From: M0103 sp040386155
GTDB lineage: Bacteria; Bacteroidota; Bacteroidia; Flavobacteriales_D; Crocinitomicaceae
Length of the DNA stretch: 64,000 nucleotides
Assembly: GCA_040386155.1 (NCBI GenBank)
Contig: JAZKFZ010000005.1
Coordinates: forward strand, 384,966 to 448,965
Direction of reading: 5' to 3'
In this document: piece by piece, positions 34,530-42,432 of the stretch
How positions within the stretch are numbered: the stretch's first letter is position 1
Layout: each line of letters starts with the position of its first letter
Translations under genes and position numbers: made by a program
Notes under the pieces: generated by a model
Told to the model about the DNA's origin: nothing
What the model saw: the letters and a program-made list of their open reading frames with translations, nothing else
Database searches by the model: none

Positions 34530-37019
34530 ATGAAATATCCAACAATCCTTTTTGCGCTCCTTTTCGCAACACAACTTTTTGCTCAAACATCGCCTGAACT
34601 TAATTCAGCAGAAATTCTCCAAGGCATTAAAAAATTAAACACTGTTGGTTCTGTACTATATGTGGCAGCGCACCCCGATGATGAAAACACGCGTTTATTG
34701 GCCTATTTAGCAAATGAAAAAAAGATGAGAACAGGCTATTTGTCGCTAACAAGAGGTGATGGAGGTCAAAATCTTATCGGGAAGGAACAAGGAGAAGCAT
34801 TGGGATTGATTCGTACGCAGGAACTGTTAGCAGCGCGCAGAATTGATGGAGCTGAGCAATTTTTTACCCGCGCAAATGATTTTGGGTTTTCGAAAAATCC
34901 AGAGGAGACATTAACTATTTGGGACAAAGAAGCTGTTTTGGCGGATGTGGTTTTAGCGATACGTCGCTTTAAACCTGACGTTATCATCTGCCGCTTTCCA
35001 ACCACAGGCGAAGGAGGTCACGGACACCACACCGCTTCTACCATTTTAGCCTTGGAGGCATTTGATTTGGCGGCTGATCCCACAAAATTTCCAGAGCAAC
35101 TGAACGAAGTAACTGTTTGGCAAGCGAAACGCATTTTTTGGAATACCTTCAATTTTGGTAGCACGAACACAACCGCCGAAGATCAACTGAAATTAGATGT
35201 CGGTGCTTTCAACCCTCTGCTTGGTTTGAGTTATGGCGAAGTGGCTGCCAACAGCAGATCGATGCATAAAAGTCAAGGATTTGGATCTGCAAAACAACGA
35301 GGAGAAAACATCGAGTATTTCAAATTGCTAAAAGGAAGTGAATCTGGAAACGATTTGTTTAATGGAATCAAACTAAACTGGTCACGTTTTACTGCAACGA
35401 TAACAATTGCTGAATTGAGCGAATTATGCGTAAAAGGTTTTGATCCTCAACATCCACAAAAGTCACTCCCTCTTTTGAAGCAGCTGCATGAAAAACTGCA
35501 ACCCATGGCAACAGATGACGCTGAAGTTATCTATTGGAAGCAACACAAACTACAACTTTGTACCGATTTAATTCTGCAATGTGCTGGACTTTGGATGGAG
35601 GCTACAGCAGCCGATTTCAGTGTTGCACCAGGAAGTGAACTCAACATTACAGCCCAAATTATTGCTAGAAATGGCGCTCCGGTAAATCTAAAATCAATTG
35701 ACTTCCTGCATCAGAATAATAAGATAATGGATTTGAATCTGAGTACTAACAAACTGGAAAGTATTAATCAAAAAGAAACACTTTCACCAACAACTTCTTA
35801 TTCAGAGCCCTATTGGTTGGCACAAACGCATAGCATTGGAATGTATACCGTGAATGATTCACAGTTGATTGGCACTCCTCAAAACACCAATGGACCAAAA
35901 GTTACTTTTCATCTAAATATCGATGGAATTGAACTTTCCATTGAGCGCTTGATTGAATTTAAAGCTACGGATCCTGTGAAAGGCGAAGTTTATAGACCTT
36001 TGGAAGTTTTACCACCTGTAACGGTTAACCTTTCAGATCAGGTATTTGTGTTCAACGCCTCAACTCCGAAAAGTGTTTCCTTTACAGTGCAAGCGAATCA
36101 AGAAAAAGTAAATGGGCAATTGAAAGTACAAGTTCCGGTAGGATGGAAAATTGAAATCGAAAATGCAACAATCAATCTTGCAAAGAAAGGCGATGAACAG
36201 CTCGTAAAAGCTACTTTGACTCCCGAAAAATTGGCAAAAGATGGAGAACTTTCCGTGAGCATTGATATGAATGGCACATTACACAACAAGAGCATCACGC
36301 GCATTGAATATGACCATATTCCTTTCCAGTTTTTCCTCACGGAAGCGAAAGCCAAACTCGTTTTTGTGAACCTCAAGAAAAAAGGAAATAAAATTGCTTA
36401 CATTGAAGGAGCAGGTGATAACGTTGCTACCTGTCTTCAACAAGTCGGCTATGAGGTCACCATGTTAACTGACGAACTTTTGATGCAAGGCGATTTGAGT
36501 CAATATACAAGCATAGTGACTGGAATTCGCGCTTACAACACCAATGATCGCATGCCCATTTACTACGACAAATTAATGGCCTATGTGAAGCAAGGCGGAA
36601 ATTTAGTAGTGCAGTACAACACCAACAATCGTATTGCGCCCATGGAGAAAAAAATTGGTCCTTATCCTTTTAAAATTACGCGCGATCGTGTAACACTTGA
36701 TACTGCAAAAGTGGAGTTTACCAATCCACAGCATCCTGTTTTAAATTTTCCAAATGTAATAACACAACAAGATTTCGACGGTTGGGTTCAAGAACGTGGT
36801 ATCTATTTCGCTGCAGAATGGGATTCTAATTACCAAACCGTACTTTCAATAAATGATCCGGGTGAAGCTGCAAATCAAGGAAGTTTGATTGTAGGAAAAT
36901 ATGGGAAAGGAAACTTCGTGTACACTGGCTTGGTCTTTTTTAGAGAATTGCCCGCGGGTGTTCCCGGTGCGTATCGACTATTTGTCAATTTATTGAGCTT
37001 GCCGAAAAACAAGAAATAG
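34530..37019 (+). CDS. PIG-L family deacetylase, secreted, with C-terminal domains
   Basis: The ATG at MKYPTILFALLFATQLFAQ gives a signal peptide; the upstream in-frame ATG adds 18 residues without purpose. Residues about 45-290 are a PIG-L/LmbE domain with AAHPDDENTRLLAYL and GEGGHGHHTASTILAL, holding the His, Asp and downstream His that bind zinc. Such enzymes remove N-acetyl groups from GlcNAc-type sugars. Beta-sandwich regions follow, then at about 620-825 a domain resembling a glutamine-amidotransferase-like fold (IVTGIRAYNTNDRMPIYYDK, GKYGKGNFVYTGLVFFRELP). 829 aa. It is coupled to a 37-aa membrane peptide and a symporter, suggesting periplasmic deacetylation of an amino-sugar compound that is then imported. 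Confidence 0.9.
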   Translation: MKYPTILFALLFATQLFAQTSPELNSAEILQGIKKLNTVGSVLYVAAHPDDENTRLLAYLANEKKMRTGYLSLTRGDGGQNLIGKEQGEALGLIRTQELLAARRIDGAEQFFTRANDFGFSKNPEETLTIWDKEAVLADVVLAIRRFKPDVIICRFPTTGEGGHGHHTASTILALEAFDLAADPTKFPEQLNEVTVWQAKRIFWNTFNFGSTNTTAEDQLKLDVGAFNPLLGLSYGEVAANSRSMHKSQGFGSAKQRGENIEYFKLLKGSESGNDLFNGIKLNWSRFTATITIAELSELCVKGFDPQHPQKSLPLLKQLHEKLQPMATDDAEVIYWKQHKLQLCTDLILQCAGLWMEATAADFSVAPGSELNITAQIIARNGAPVNLKSIDFLHQNNKIMDLNLSTNKLESINQKETLSPTTSYSEPYWLAQTHSIGMYTVNDSQLIGTPQNTNGPKVTFHLNIDGIELSIERLIEFKATDPVKGEVYRPLEVLPPVTVNLSDQVFVFNASTPKSVSFTVQANQEKVNGQLKVQVPVGWKIEIENATINLAKKGDEQLVKATLTPEKLAKDGELSVSIDMNGTLHNKSITRIEYDHIPFQFFLTEAKAKLVFVNLKKKGNKIAYIEGAGDNVATCLQQVGYEVTMLTDELLMQGDLSQYTSIVTGIRAYNTNDRMPIYYDKLMAYVKQGGNLVVQYNTNNRIAPMEKKIGPYPFKITRDRVTLDTAKVEFTNPQHPVLNFPNVITQQDFDGWVQERGIYFAAEWDSNYQTVLSINDPGEAANQGSLIVGKYGKGNFVYTGLVFFRELPAGVPGAYRLFVNLLSLPKNKK

Positions 37020-37020
37020 T

Positions 37021-37134
37021 ATGCAAGACGAGCAAAAAGATGAAAAAAACTGGACGTGGGCATACATCGGAGTTGTTGTTGCTTTGGTGCTCCTTATCGT
37101 ATCTTTTTACCTCTTCACTAAACACTTCTCATGA
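37021..37134 (+). CDS. Small single-pass membrane protein (37 aa)
   Basis: The ORF starts 1 bp after the PIG-L stop and its TGA overlaps the ATG of the symporter (ATGA). It reads MQDEQKDEKNWTWAYIGVVV, then ALVLLIVSFYLFTKHFS: an acidic cytoplasmic start and one helix of about 20 residues. Tight coupling on both sides, the ATG start and a clean membrane helix support a real gene. It may be an accessory subunit of the symporter. Family unknown. Confidence 0.7.
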   Translation: MQDEQKDEKNWTWAYIGVVVALVLLIVSFYLFTKHFS

Positions 37135-38876
37135 GTTTAATTGATTGGATTGTATTGATTGTCACTTTGCTTTCTGTCATTGGCTACGGATTGTACAAAA
37201 GCAAGAGCGAGAAAACTTTAGACGGCTATTTCAAGGGCGGAAGTTCGATGAGTTGGTTGTTGATTTTACTATCCATCATGGGCACACAAGCCAGTGCGAT
37301 AACATTTTTATCAGCACCGGGACAAGCCTACACTGACGGAATGCGTTTCGTGCAATATTATTTTGGTTTGCCACTGGCAATGGTAGTTTTGTGCATCACT
37401 TTTATACCAATCTACCACCGACTAAAAGTTTTCACTGCGTATGAATATTTAGAACAGCGCTTCGATCTAAAAACACGATCTCTGGCTTCTATTTTATTTT
37501 TGGTACAGCGTGCTTTGTCAACAGGAATTAGCATTTATGCGCCTTCCATCATTTTAGCTTCGTTGATGGGCTGGAACATCTATTACACGAACTTAGTCAT
37601 GGGAGGATTTCTCATTATTTATACAGTGGCCGGTGGAACCAAAGCGGTGACATATACTCAAATGCAGCAACTCATCATCGTTTTTGTGGGAATGTTTTTG
37701 GCTGGCTACTTAGTTGTTAATATGCTCCCTAGCAATGTCAGTTTTGGCGATGCTTTGCATGTAGCAGGAAAAATGGGAAAGCTGAATGTTATCGAAACGA
37801 AGATTGATGTCACGGATGGTGAATGGTGGAAAGACAAATACAACATTTGGAGCGGATTGATTGGTGGATTCTTTTTGGCACTTTCCTACTTTGGAACAGA
37901 CCAATCACAAGTTGGTCGCTATTTAACCGCAAAAAGCATGAAGGAAAGTCGCACGAGTTTACTCATGAACGGCTTAGTAAAAGTACCCATGCAGTTCTTA
38001 ATTCTTTTGGTTGGAAGTATGGTTTTTGTCTTTTATATGTTCTATAGTTCCCCCATCTTTTTCAATCAAAAGGAAGTAGATAAAGTATTGAAATCAGAAT
38101 ATCGACATGAATTTCAAGGACTACAAGCAAAGTACGATTCGTTAAACACCATTCGATCTACAGATGCGCGTTTGCTATCGCAGGCAATTGACAAGGATGA
38201 TCAAGAAAGTATCAAACAAGTTCAATCTAATCTGCAGCTAGTAGAAATAGAATCGAAGGAAGTGCGGGCAGAAGCTTTAGCCGTTATGAAAAAAGCTGAT
38301 GCAACAGCTGACACCAACGACACAAATTACATTTTCCTCTATTTTGTGGTTGAAAATCTACCTAAAGGACTAATTGGTTTGTTGATTGCAATGATATTTT
38401 TAGCCGCTTGGGGAAGTATTGCTGCTGCATTGAACTCACTGGCTTCCACCACTATGATTGATTTTTACCAACGATTGTGGGTGAAAGACAAAAGTGAATT
38501 GCATTACTACAAAGCATCGCGCTGGGTAACTTTCGGATGGGGATTATTTGCCATTGCTACAGCTATGTTTGCTAGTAAATTAGGAAGTTTGATAGAAGCT
38601 GTAAATGTGTTAGGATCTTTGTTCTACGGAACCATTTTAGGGATTTTCTTAGTGGCATTTTACTTGAAACGTGTTGGAAGTACTGCTGTATTTTGGGGAG
38701 CAATCATCACAGAAATCTTGGTAATCGTCATCTATATAGCTGATGTGATTTCATTCCTTTGGTTGAATGTGATCGGCTGCTTGTTGGTGCTGATAATCGC
38801 TTGGATCATTCAGCTATTTGTGGGGCAAAAAAATAGTCCACGAATAACACCAATTTTACCCAATGACACCAAATAA
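37131..38876 (+). CDS. Sodium:solute symporter (SSS family)
   Basis: A 581-aa membrane protein with about 13 predicted helices. SSS features are GYFKGGSSMSWLLILLSIMG near the N-terminus, FLSAPGQAYTDGMRFVQYYF, YTVAGGTKAVTYTQMQQLII and YFGTDQSQVGRYLTAKSMKE. An extra charged, coiled-coil-like loop of about 90 residues (about 318-410) interrupts the helices. It imports an unknown organic solute with Na+. It is translationally coupled to the small membrane ORF and follows the PIG-L gene, so the solute may be an amino sugar; that is inference. The last 13 codons (SPRITPILPNDTK) lie inside a palindromic repeat element. Confidence 0.92.
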   Translation: MSLIDWIVLIVTLLSVIGYGLYKSKSEKTLDGYFKGGSSMSWLLILLSIMGTQASAITFLSAPGQAYTDGMRFVQYYFGLPLAMVVLCITFIPIYHRLKVFTAYEYLEQRFDLKTRSLASILFLVQRALSTGISIYAPSIILASLMGWNIYYTNLVMGGFLIIYTVAGGTKAVTYTQMQQLIIVFVGMFLAGYLVVNMLPSNVSFGDALHVAGKMGKLNVIETKIDVTDGEWWKDKYNIWSGLIGGFFLALSYFGTDQSQVGRYLTAKSMKESRTSLLMNGLVKVPMQFLILLVGSMVFVFYMFYSSPIFFNQKEVDKVLKSEYRHEFQGLQAKYDSLNTIRSTDARLLSQAIDKDDQESIKQVQSNLQLVEIESKEVRAEALAVMKKADATADTNDTNYIFLYFVVENLPKGLIGLLIAMIFLAAWGSIAAALNSLASTTMIDFYQRLWVKDKSELHYYKASRWVTFGWGLFAIATAMFASKLGSLIEAVNVLGSLFYGTILGIFLVAFYLKRVGSTAVFWGAIITEILVIVIYIADVISFLWLNVIGCLLVLIIAWIIQLFVGQKNSPRITPILPNDTK

Positions 38877-38914
38877 TTAGTGCCAATTAGTCGAATTCGT
38901 GTAATTCGTGGACT
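38835..38914. repeat. Second copy of the palindromic intergenic element
   Basis: AGTCCACGAATAACAC at the left and GTGTAATTCGTGGACT at the right are inverted complements at 15 of 16 positions, with about 48 bp between and A-tracts outside. The arms match those at 26541-26701. The left part supplies the end of the symporter reading frame; the right part may act as a terminator between the convergent symporter and DUF2911 genes. Confidence 0.75.
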
Positions 38915-38924
38915 AAAAAAAAAA

Positions 38925-39779
38925 TTACTTATTCGCAGCGATCAACTTCGTTGCCATAGCAACATAATCAGCATTTTGATCTGCAGTCGCCAATTCAATA
39001 GTTTTATCAGCACTTGCTTTACCAGCAACTTTGTCATTTAAAGCATACTCAATTCTTGCCTTCAAAAGCATTACCCAGTAAGCTGAAGCATTTTCTTCTG
39101 TAGCTTTTGTTACCCATGTCAAAGCTTTTTTCAAATCTTTTCCATTTTCAAAGTAATAGGTGGCAGCTTTAAAATATTCTGGCTTTTCCGACTTCATACT
39201 TGCTTCAATGCTTTCCATAACGCGTGCATCAATATCAGTCGTCATTTTAACCACTACCGCAGTGTTTGCCCAAGAAAATACTAAATCTGAACTTGTTGAA
39301 AGCACATTGTCGATGTTGATAGTAAACGATTCTACTTTCGTTGCAGCTTTCATCGCCTTCACAGTTACTCGCAATACTTCGTTTTCAGCTTTATAATCAG
39401 CAACATTTCCACCCAATTTCAAATCGGAGTACAACATAATGTCCCAGCTCTTTTTATTAGGTACAGAATAAATTGCATATGTACCTGCTTTCACATCCTT
39501 TCCTTCAATTTTAACATCGTCAGTAAATGTAATTTTTGTTGCTCCGTTAGCACCTGTTCTCCATACATTTCCGAAAGAAACTACATCTCCAAAAATCGTT
39601 CTTCCTTTTGCTGCAGGTCGCGAGTACTCCACTGTTACTTCGCCCAAACCAAATTTCTGGTTAAGCGTTTGCAAAGGACTTGGCGCTGGCATTGTGATTT
39701 TTTGAGCAAAAGATTGAAAGGTCATTAATCCTAGGACTAGCATCGCTAGTGTTGTTTGTAATGATTTTTTGATTGTCAT
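38925..39779 (-). CDS. DUF2911 family secreted protein
   Basis: The start MTIKKSLQTTLAMLVLGLM gives a signal peptide ending SFAQ; 30 in-frame residues upstream are rejected. The DUF2911 core follows: APSPLQTLNQKFGLGEVTVEY, YSRPAAKGRTIFGDVVSFG, VWRTGANGATKITFT, VKAGTYAIYSVPNKKSWDIM. The last 100 residues are helical and TPR-like (FKAATYYFENGKDLKKALTW, SAYWVMLLKARIEYALNDK). Periplasmic or outer-membrane-associated; the family has no established function. 284 aa, normal for Bacteroidota members. It is transcribed divergently from the nitroreductase. Confidence 0.9.
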   Translation of the reverse strand: MTIKKSLQTTLAMLVLGLMTFQSFAQKITMPAPSPLQTLNQKFGLGEVTVEYSRPAAKGRTIFGDVVSFGNVWRTGANGATKITFTDDVKIEGKDVKAGTYAIYSVPNKKSWDIMLYSDLKLGGNVADYKAENEVLRVTVKAMKAATKVESFTINIDNVLSTSSDLVFSWANTAVVVKMTTDIDARVMESIEASMKSEKPEYFKAATYYFENGKDLKKALTWVTKATEENASAYWVMLLKARIEYALNDKVAGKASADKTIELATADQNADYVAMATKLIAANK

Positions 39780-39912
39780 AAGGTAAATTTTAAAAATATG
39801 ACATAAAAATACAAAACAAATAGCAACCATGGTAAATTTTCTAAGCTTCTTTAGCTGGATAAAGATCAATTGACACTCTCAAATGTTTACATTTACAAAA
39901 AAAAAAGAAGGA

Positions 39913-40584
39913 ATGGAGCAACAATTTCCCTTTGTAAAATACGAACGTGAAAGCCTAACAGAACAGGAAGTTTTGCAAAAAAGCATCAACTTTTACCAAT
40001 GGCTGGATCAGCGAAGAACAGTTCGCGACTTTTCAGACAAGGTAATTTCGATGGAGGTAATTGATCAACTTCTGCTCGCAGCATCAAGCGCTCCCTCGGG
40101 TGCTCACAAACAACCGTGGACCTTTTGTGTAGTTACAAATCCAGCACTAAAAAAGCAAATTCGAGAGGCGGCCGAAAAAGAAGAGCAGGAAAGTTACGCT
40201 GGTCGAATGAGTGAAGAGTGGTTAGAAGATTTAGCTCCTTTGGGAACCAATTGGGAAAAACCTTTTCTAGAAATTGCACCTGCACTGATTGTAGTATTTC
40301 GTAGAAGTTATGAGTACAAGCCAGATGGAAAAAAGCGTCAAAATTACTACGTGCAAGAAAGTGTTGGATTGGCCTGTGGTTTTTTGCTCGCAGCAATCCA
40401 TCATGCTGGATTGGTAGCGCTTACACACACCCCAAGCCCAATGAACTTTTTATCCAAACTTTTAGATCGACCTGAAAATGAGAAACCTTTCCTTCTTATT
40501 CCAATCGGATACCCGACTGAAAACACGATGGTGCCCAATCTTGAAAGAAAAAAATTAGAGACAATTAAAGTTGTGTATGATTAA
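39913..40584 (+). CDS. Nitroreductase family oxidoreductase (iodotyrosine-deiodinase-like)
   Basis: An FMN-dependent fold: YQWLDQRRTVRDFSDKVISM (FMN-phosphate Arg motif), LLAASSAPSGAHKQPWTFCV and a C-terminal GLVALTHTPSPMNFLSKLL with IPIGYPTE. The ASSAPSGAHKQPW sequence and HTPSPMNFL are typical of the iodotyrosine-deiodinase-like branch rather than NfsA/NfsB. The start chosen is MEQQFPFVKYERESL; an ATG 30 bp earlier adds a lysine-rich MFTFTKKKEG and is possible. Function is NAD(P)H-linked reduction of an aromatic or halogenated substrate; the physiological one is unknown. Confidence 0.9.
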   Translation: MEQQFPFVKYERESLTEQEVLQKSINFYQWLDQRRTVRDFSDKVISMEVIDQLLLAASSAPSGAHKQPWTFCVVTNPALKKQIREAAEKEEQESYAGRMSEEWLEDLAPLGTNWEKPFLEIAPALIVVFRRSYEYKPDGKKRQNYYVQESVGLACGFLLAAIHHAGLVALTHTPSPMNFLSKLLDRPENEKPFLLIPIGYPTENTMVPNLERKKLETIKVVYD

Positions 40585-40596
40585 ACAGTGGAGTTT

Positions 40597-41673
40597 TTAG
40601 CTTTTAAGAACTCTGGTATCCGCAGCAATCGCTTTGTTTTTATTGGCTAATTGTCCACATGCCGCATCAATGTCTTTTCCGCGACTTCTGCGTACATTGA
40701 CAATCATATTTTTTGCTTCGAGGTATTTAGCGAAAGCATCCGTTTTGTGGGCATCTGCTCTTTCAAACTCACCATCGTCAATAGGATTATATTCAATAAT
40801 ATTGATCTTGCATGGCACACATCGCGCGAAATTAGCTAACTCCTGTGCATCCTCAATTCGATCGTTAAAGTCCTTGAAAATAATGTATTCAAAAGTGACC
40901 CTTGTACCAGTTTTTTCGTGAAAATAGCGCAATGAATCAGCTAACTCCTCCAAATTATTGGTTTCGTTGATCTCCATGATTCTACTTCTCTTCGTGTCAT
41001 TGGCAGCGTGTAAAGAAACGGCCAAATTGAATTTCACTTCATCGTCACCCAATTTGCGAATCATCTTAGCAATACCAGCTGTTGAAACGGTAATTCGTTT
41101 TGGAGAAATCCCTAAACCATCTTCAGATGTAATCATTTCTATTGAGCGAAGTACATGCTTGTAGTTCAAAAGTGGCTCTCCCATTCCCATGTACACGATG
41201 TTCGAAAGGGCAGTTTCATATCTATTCTCTGCTTGATTTTTGAGGTAAACTACTTGATCAACAATCTCACCAGGGGTCAAATTACGCATGAGCTTTAGGC
41301 GACCAGTAGCGCAAAATGTACAGGACAAACTACAGCCCACTTGCGAAGAAATACAAGCCGTCATTCTGGTATTCGAGGGAATTAAAACACCTTCCACTAC
41401 TTTACCTTCATCCACCGAAAACGCACATTTTATGGTTTTATCAGCACTAATTTGTTGGTCGTCTAAGCGAATGTGATCAATGAAAAAATGGTTGTCCAAT
41501 TTAAGCCGAAGTTCTTTTCCAAGGTTCGACATTTCCTCAAAATTCTGTGCGTTCTTTTTCCAAAGCCACTCGTACACTTGCTTTGCACGAAACGACTTCT
41601 CTCCAATTGTTTCCAATTGACTCTTCAATTCATCGAAGGAAAGATTTCGAATATTCGACTTTTTATCTACCAC
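40597..41673 (-). CDS. rlmN: Dual-specificity 23S rRNA/tRNA adenine C2-methyltransferase
   Basis: RlmN is a radical-SAM methyltransferase that methylates A2503 of 23S rRNA and A37 of some tRNAs. The radical-SAM cysteines are C114, C118 and C121 (GCSLSCTFCATGRLKLMRNL). The catalytic cysteine that forms the methyl adduct is in the C-terminal CGQLANK, near C339. YMGMGEPLLNYKHVL and SPKRITVSTAGIA are also conserved. 358 aa. It starts 33 bp after batE ends, so it may be carried at the end of the Bat transcript. Confidence 0.96.
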   Translation of the reverse strand: MVDKKSNIRNLSFDELKSQLETIGEKSFRAKQVYEWLWKKNAQNFEEMSNLGKELRLKLDNHFFIDHIRLDDQQISADKTIKCAFSVDEGKVVEGVLIPSNTRMTACISSQVGCSLSCTFCATGRLKLMRNLTPGEIVDQVVYLKNQAENRYETALSNIVYMGMGEPLLNYKHVLRSIEMITSEDGLGISPKRITVSTAGIAKMIRKLGDDEVKFNLAVSLHAANDTKRSRIMEINETNNLEELADSLRYFHEKTGTRVTFEYIIFKDFNDRIEDAQELANFARCVPCKINIIEYNPIDDGEFERADAHKTDAFAKYLEAKNMIVNVRRSRGKDIDAACGQLANKNKAIAADTRVLKS

Positions 41674-41706
41674 TCTGTAAAATTATTGAAAAATGATGGA
41701 CTTTGC

Positions 41707-42432
41707 TCAAAAAACCTTACCATCTGTTTTTCGTAAATAAAGCGTTTGGCCAACACTTCCCTTTATTTGATAGAACCCATCCTTCTCCTTAGAGACAGCA
41801 ACTGAAGATCCTTCGACAAGCGTTTCATCGGAGAGTTTACCCATTTCATTCAAGTATAGTGGCGCCTTTTGTTGCACTATCACTGCATTTCGAATGGAAT
41901 TGAGATACGTATTTGCTTTGAATGAAAGAAAAATTGATACAATTAAAAAGAACAAAGCAGGAATCGACAACACAAGGTAAATATTGCGCATCGTTTGATT
42001 TTTCTTTAACAAACGATACAAAAACACTGAAAACAAAATTGAAAAAACGAATGCAATGATATTCAATTTGAAGCCTCCGATCTGATAGGCTACCTTCTGA
42101 GTGGTAGAGTAATCTTCATCGATGCGAACAGTTGGTTCCAATTTTTCATAACACAATTCAATGTTGTTTTGTGGATTTTTATCGCTCGGATCTAATTTTG
42201 ATGCTTTTTTGAAGGCATGAATCGCATGACCATACTTTCGTAACTTGTAATAGCTAATACCCAAATTATTCCATGCTGATATATTCATTGGTTCTTGCTC
42301 TGTAGCTAACAAAAAATATCCAATCGATTTAGAATATTGTTTGTTATGCAAGGCATTCAATCCGTTGTTGAAATCACTAGAATAAGCAACATTCACTAGA
42401 ATGAATGTGAAAATGGTAAGAATCAACTTCAT
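41707..42432 (-). CDS. batE: BatE: TPR and SH3-like membrane protein
   Basis: Signal peptide MKLILTIFTFILVNVAYSSD, then three TPR-like units (ALHNKQYSKSIGYFLLATEQ, SAWNNLGISYYKLRKYGHAI, HAFKKASKLDPSDKNPQNN). Two membrane helices follow at about 120-180 (GFKLNIIAFVFSILFSVFLY, YLVLSIPALFFLIVSIFLSF) and a C-terminal SH3-like domain at about 185-241 (LSDETLVEGSSVAVSKEKDG). This is the BatE arrangement. It is the last bat gene and overlaps batD by 4 bp. Bat proteins form an envelope complex linked to oxygen tolerance in Bacteroides; the exact activity is not established. Confidence 0.9.
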   Translation of the reverse strand: MKLILTIFTFILVNVAYSSDFNNGLNALHNKQYSKSIGYFLLATEQEPMNISAWNNLGISYYKLRKYGHAIHAFKKASKLDPSDKNPQNNIELCYEKLEPTVRIDEDYSTTQKVAYQIGGFKLNIIAFVFSILFSVFLYRLLKKNQTMRNIYLVLSIPALFFLIVSIFLSFKANTYLNSIRNAVIVQQKAPLYLNEMGKLSDETLVEGSSVAVSKEKDGFYQIKGSVGQTLYLRKTDGKVF

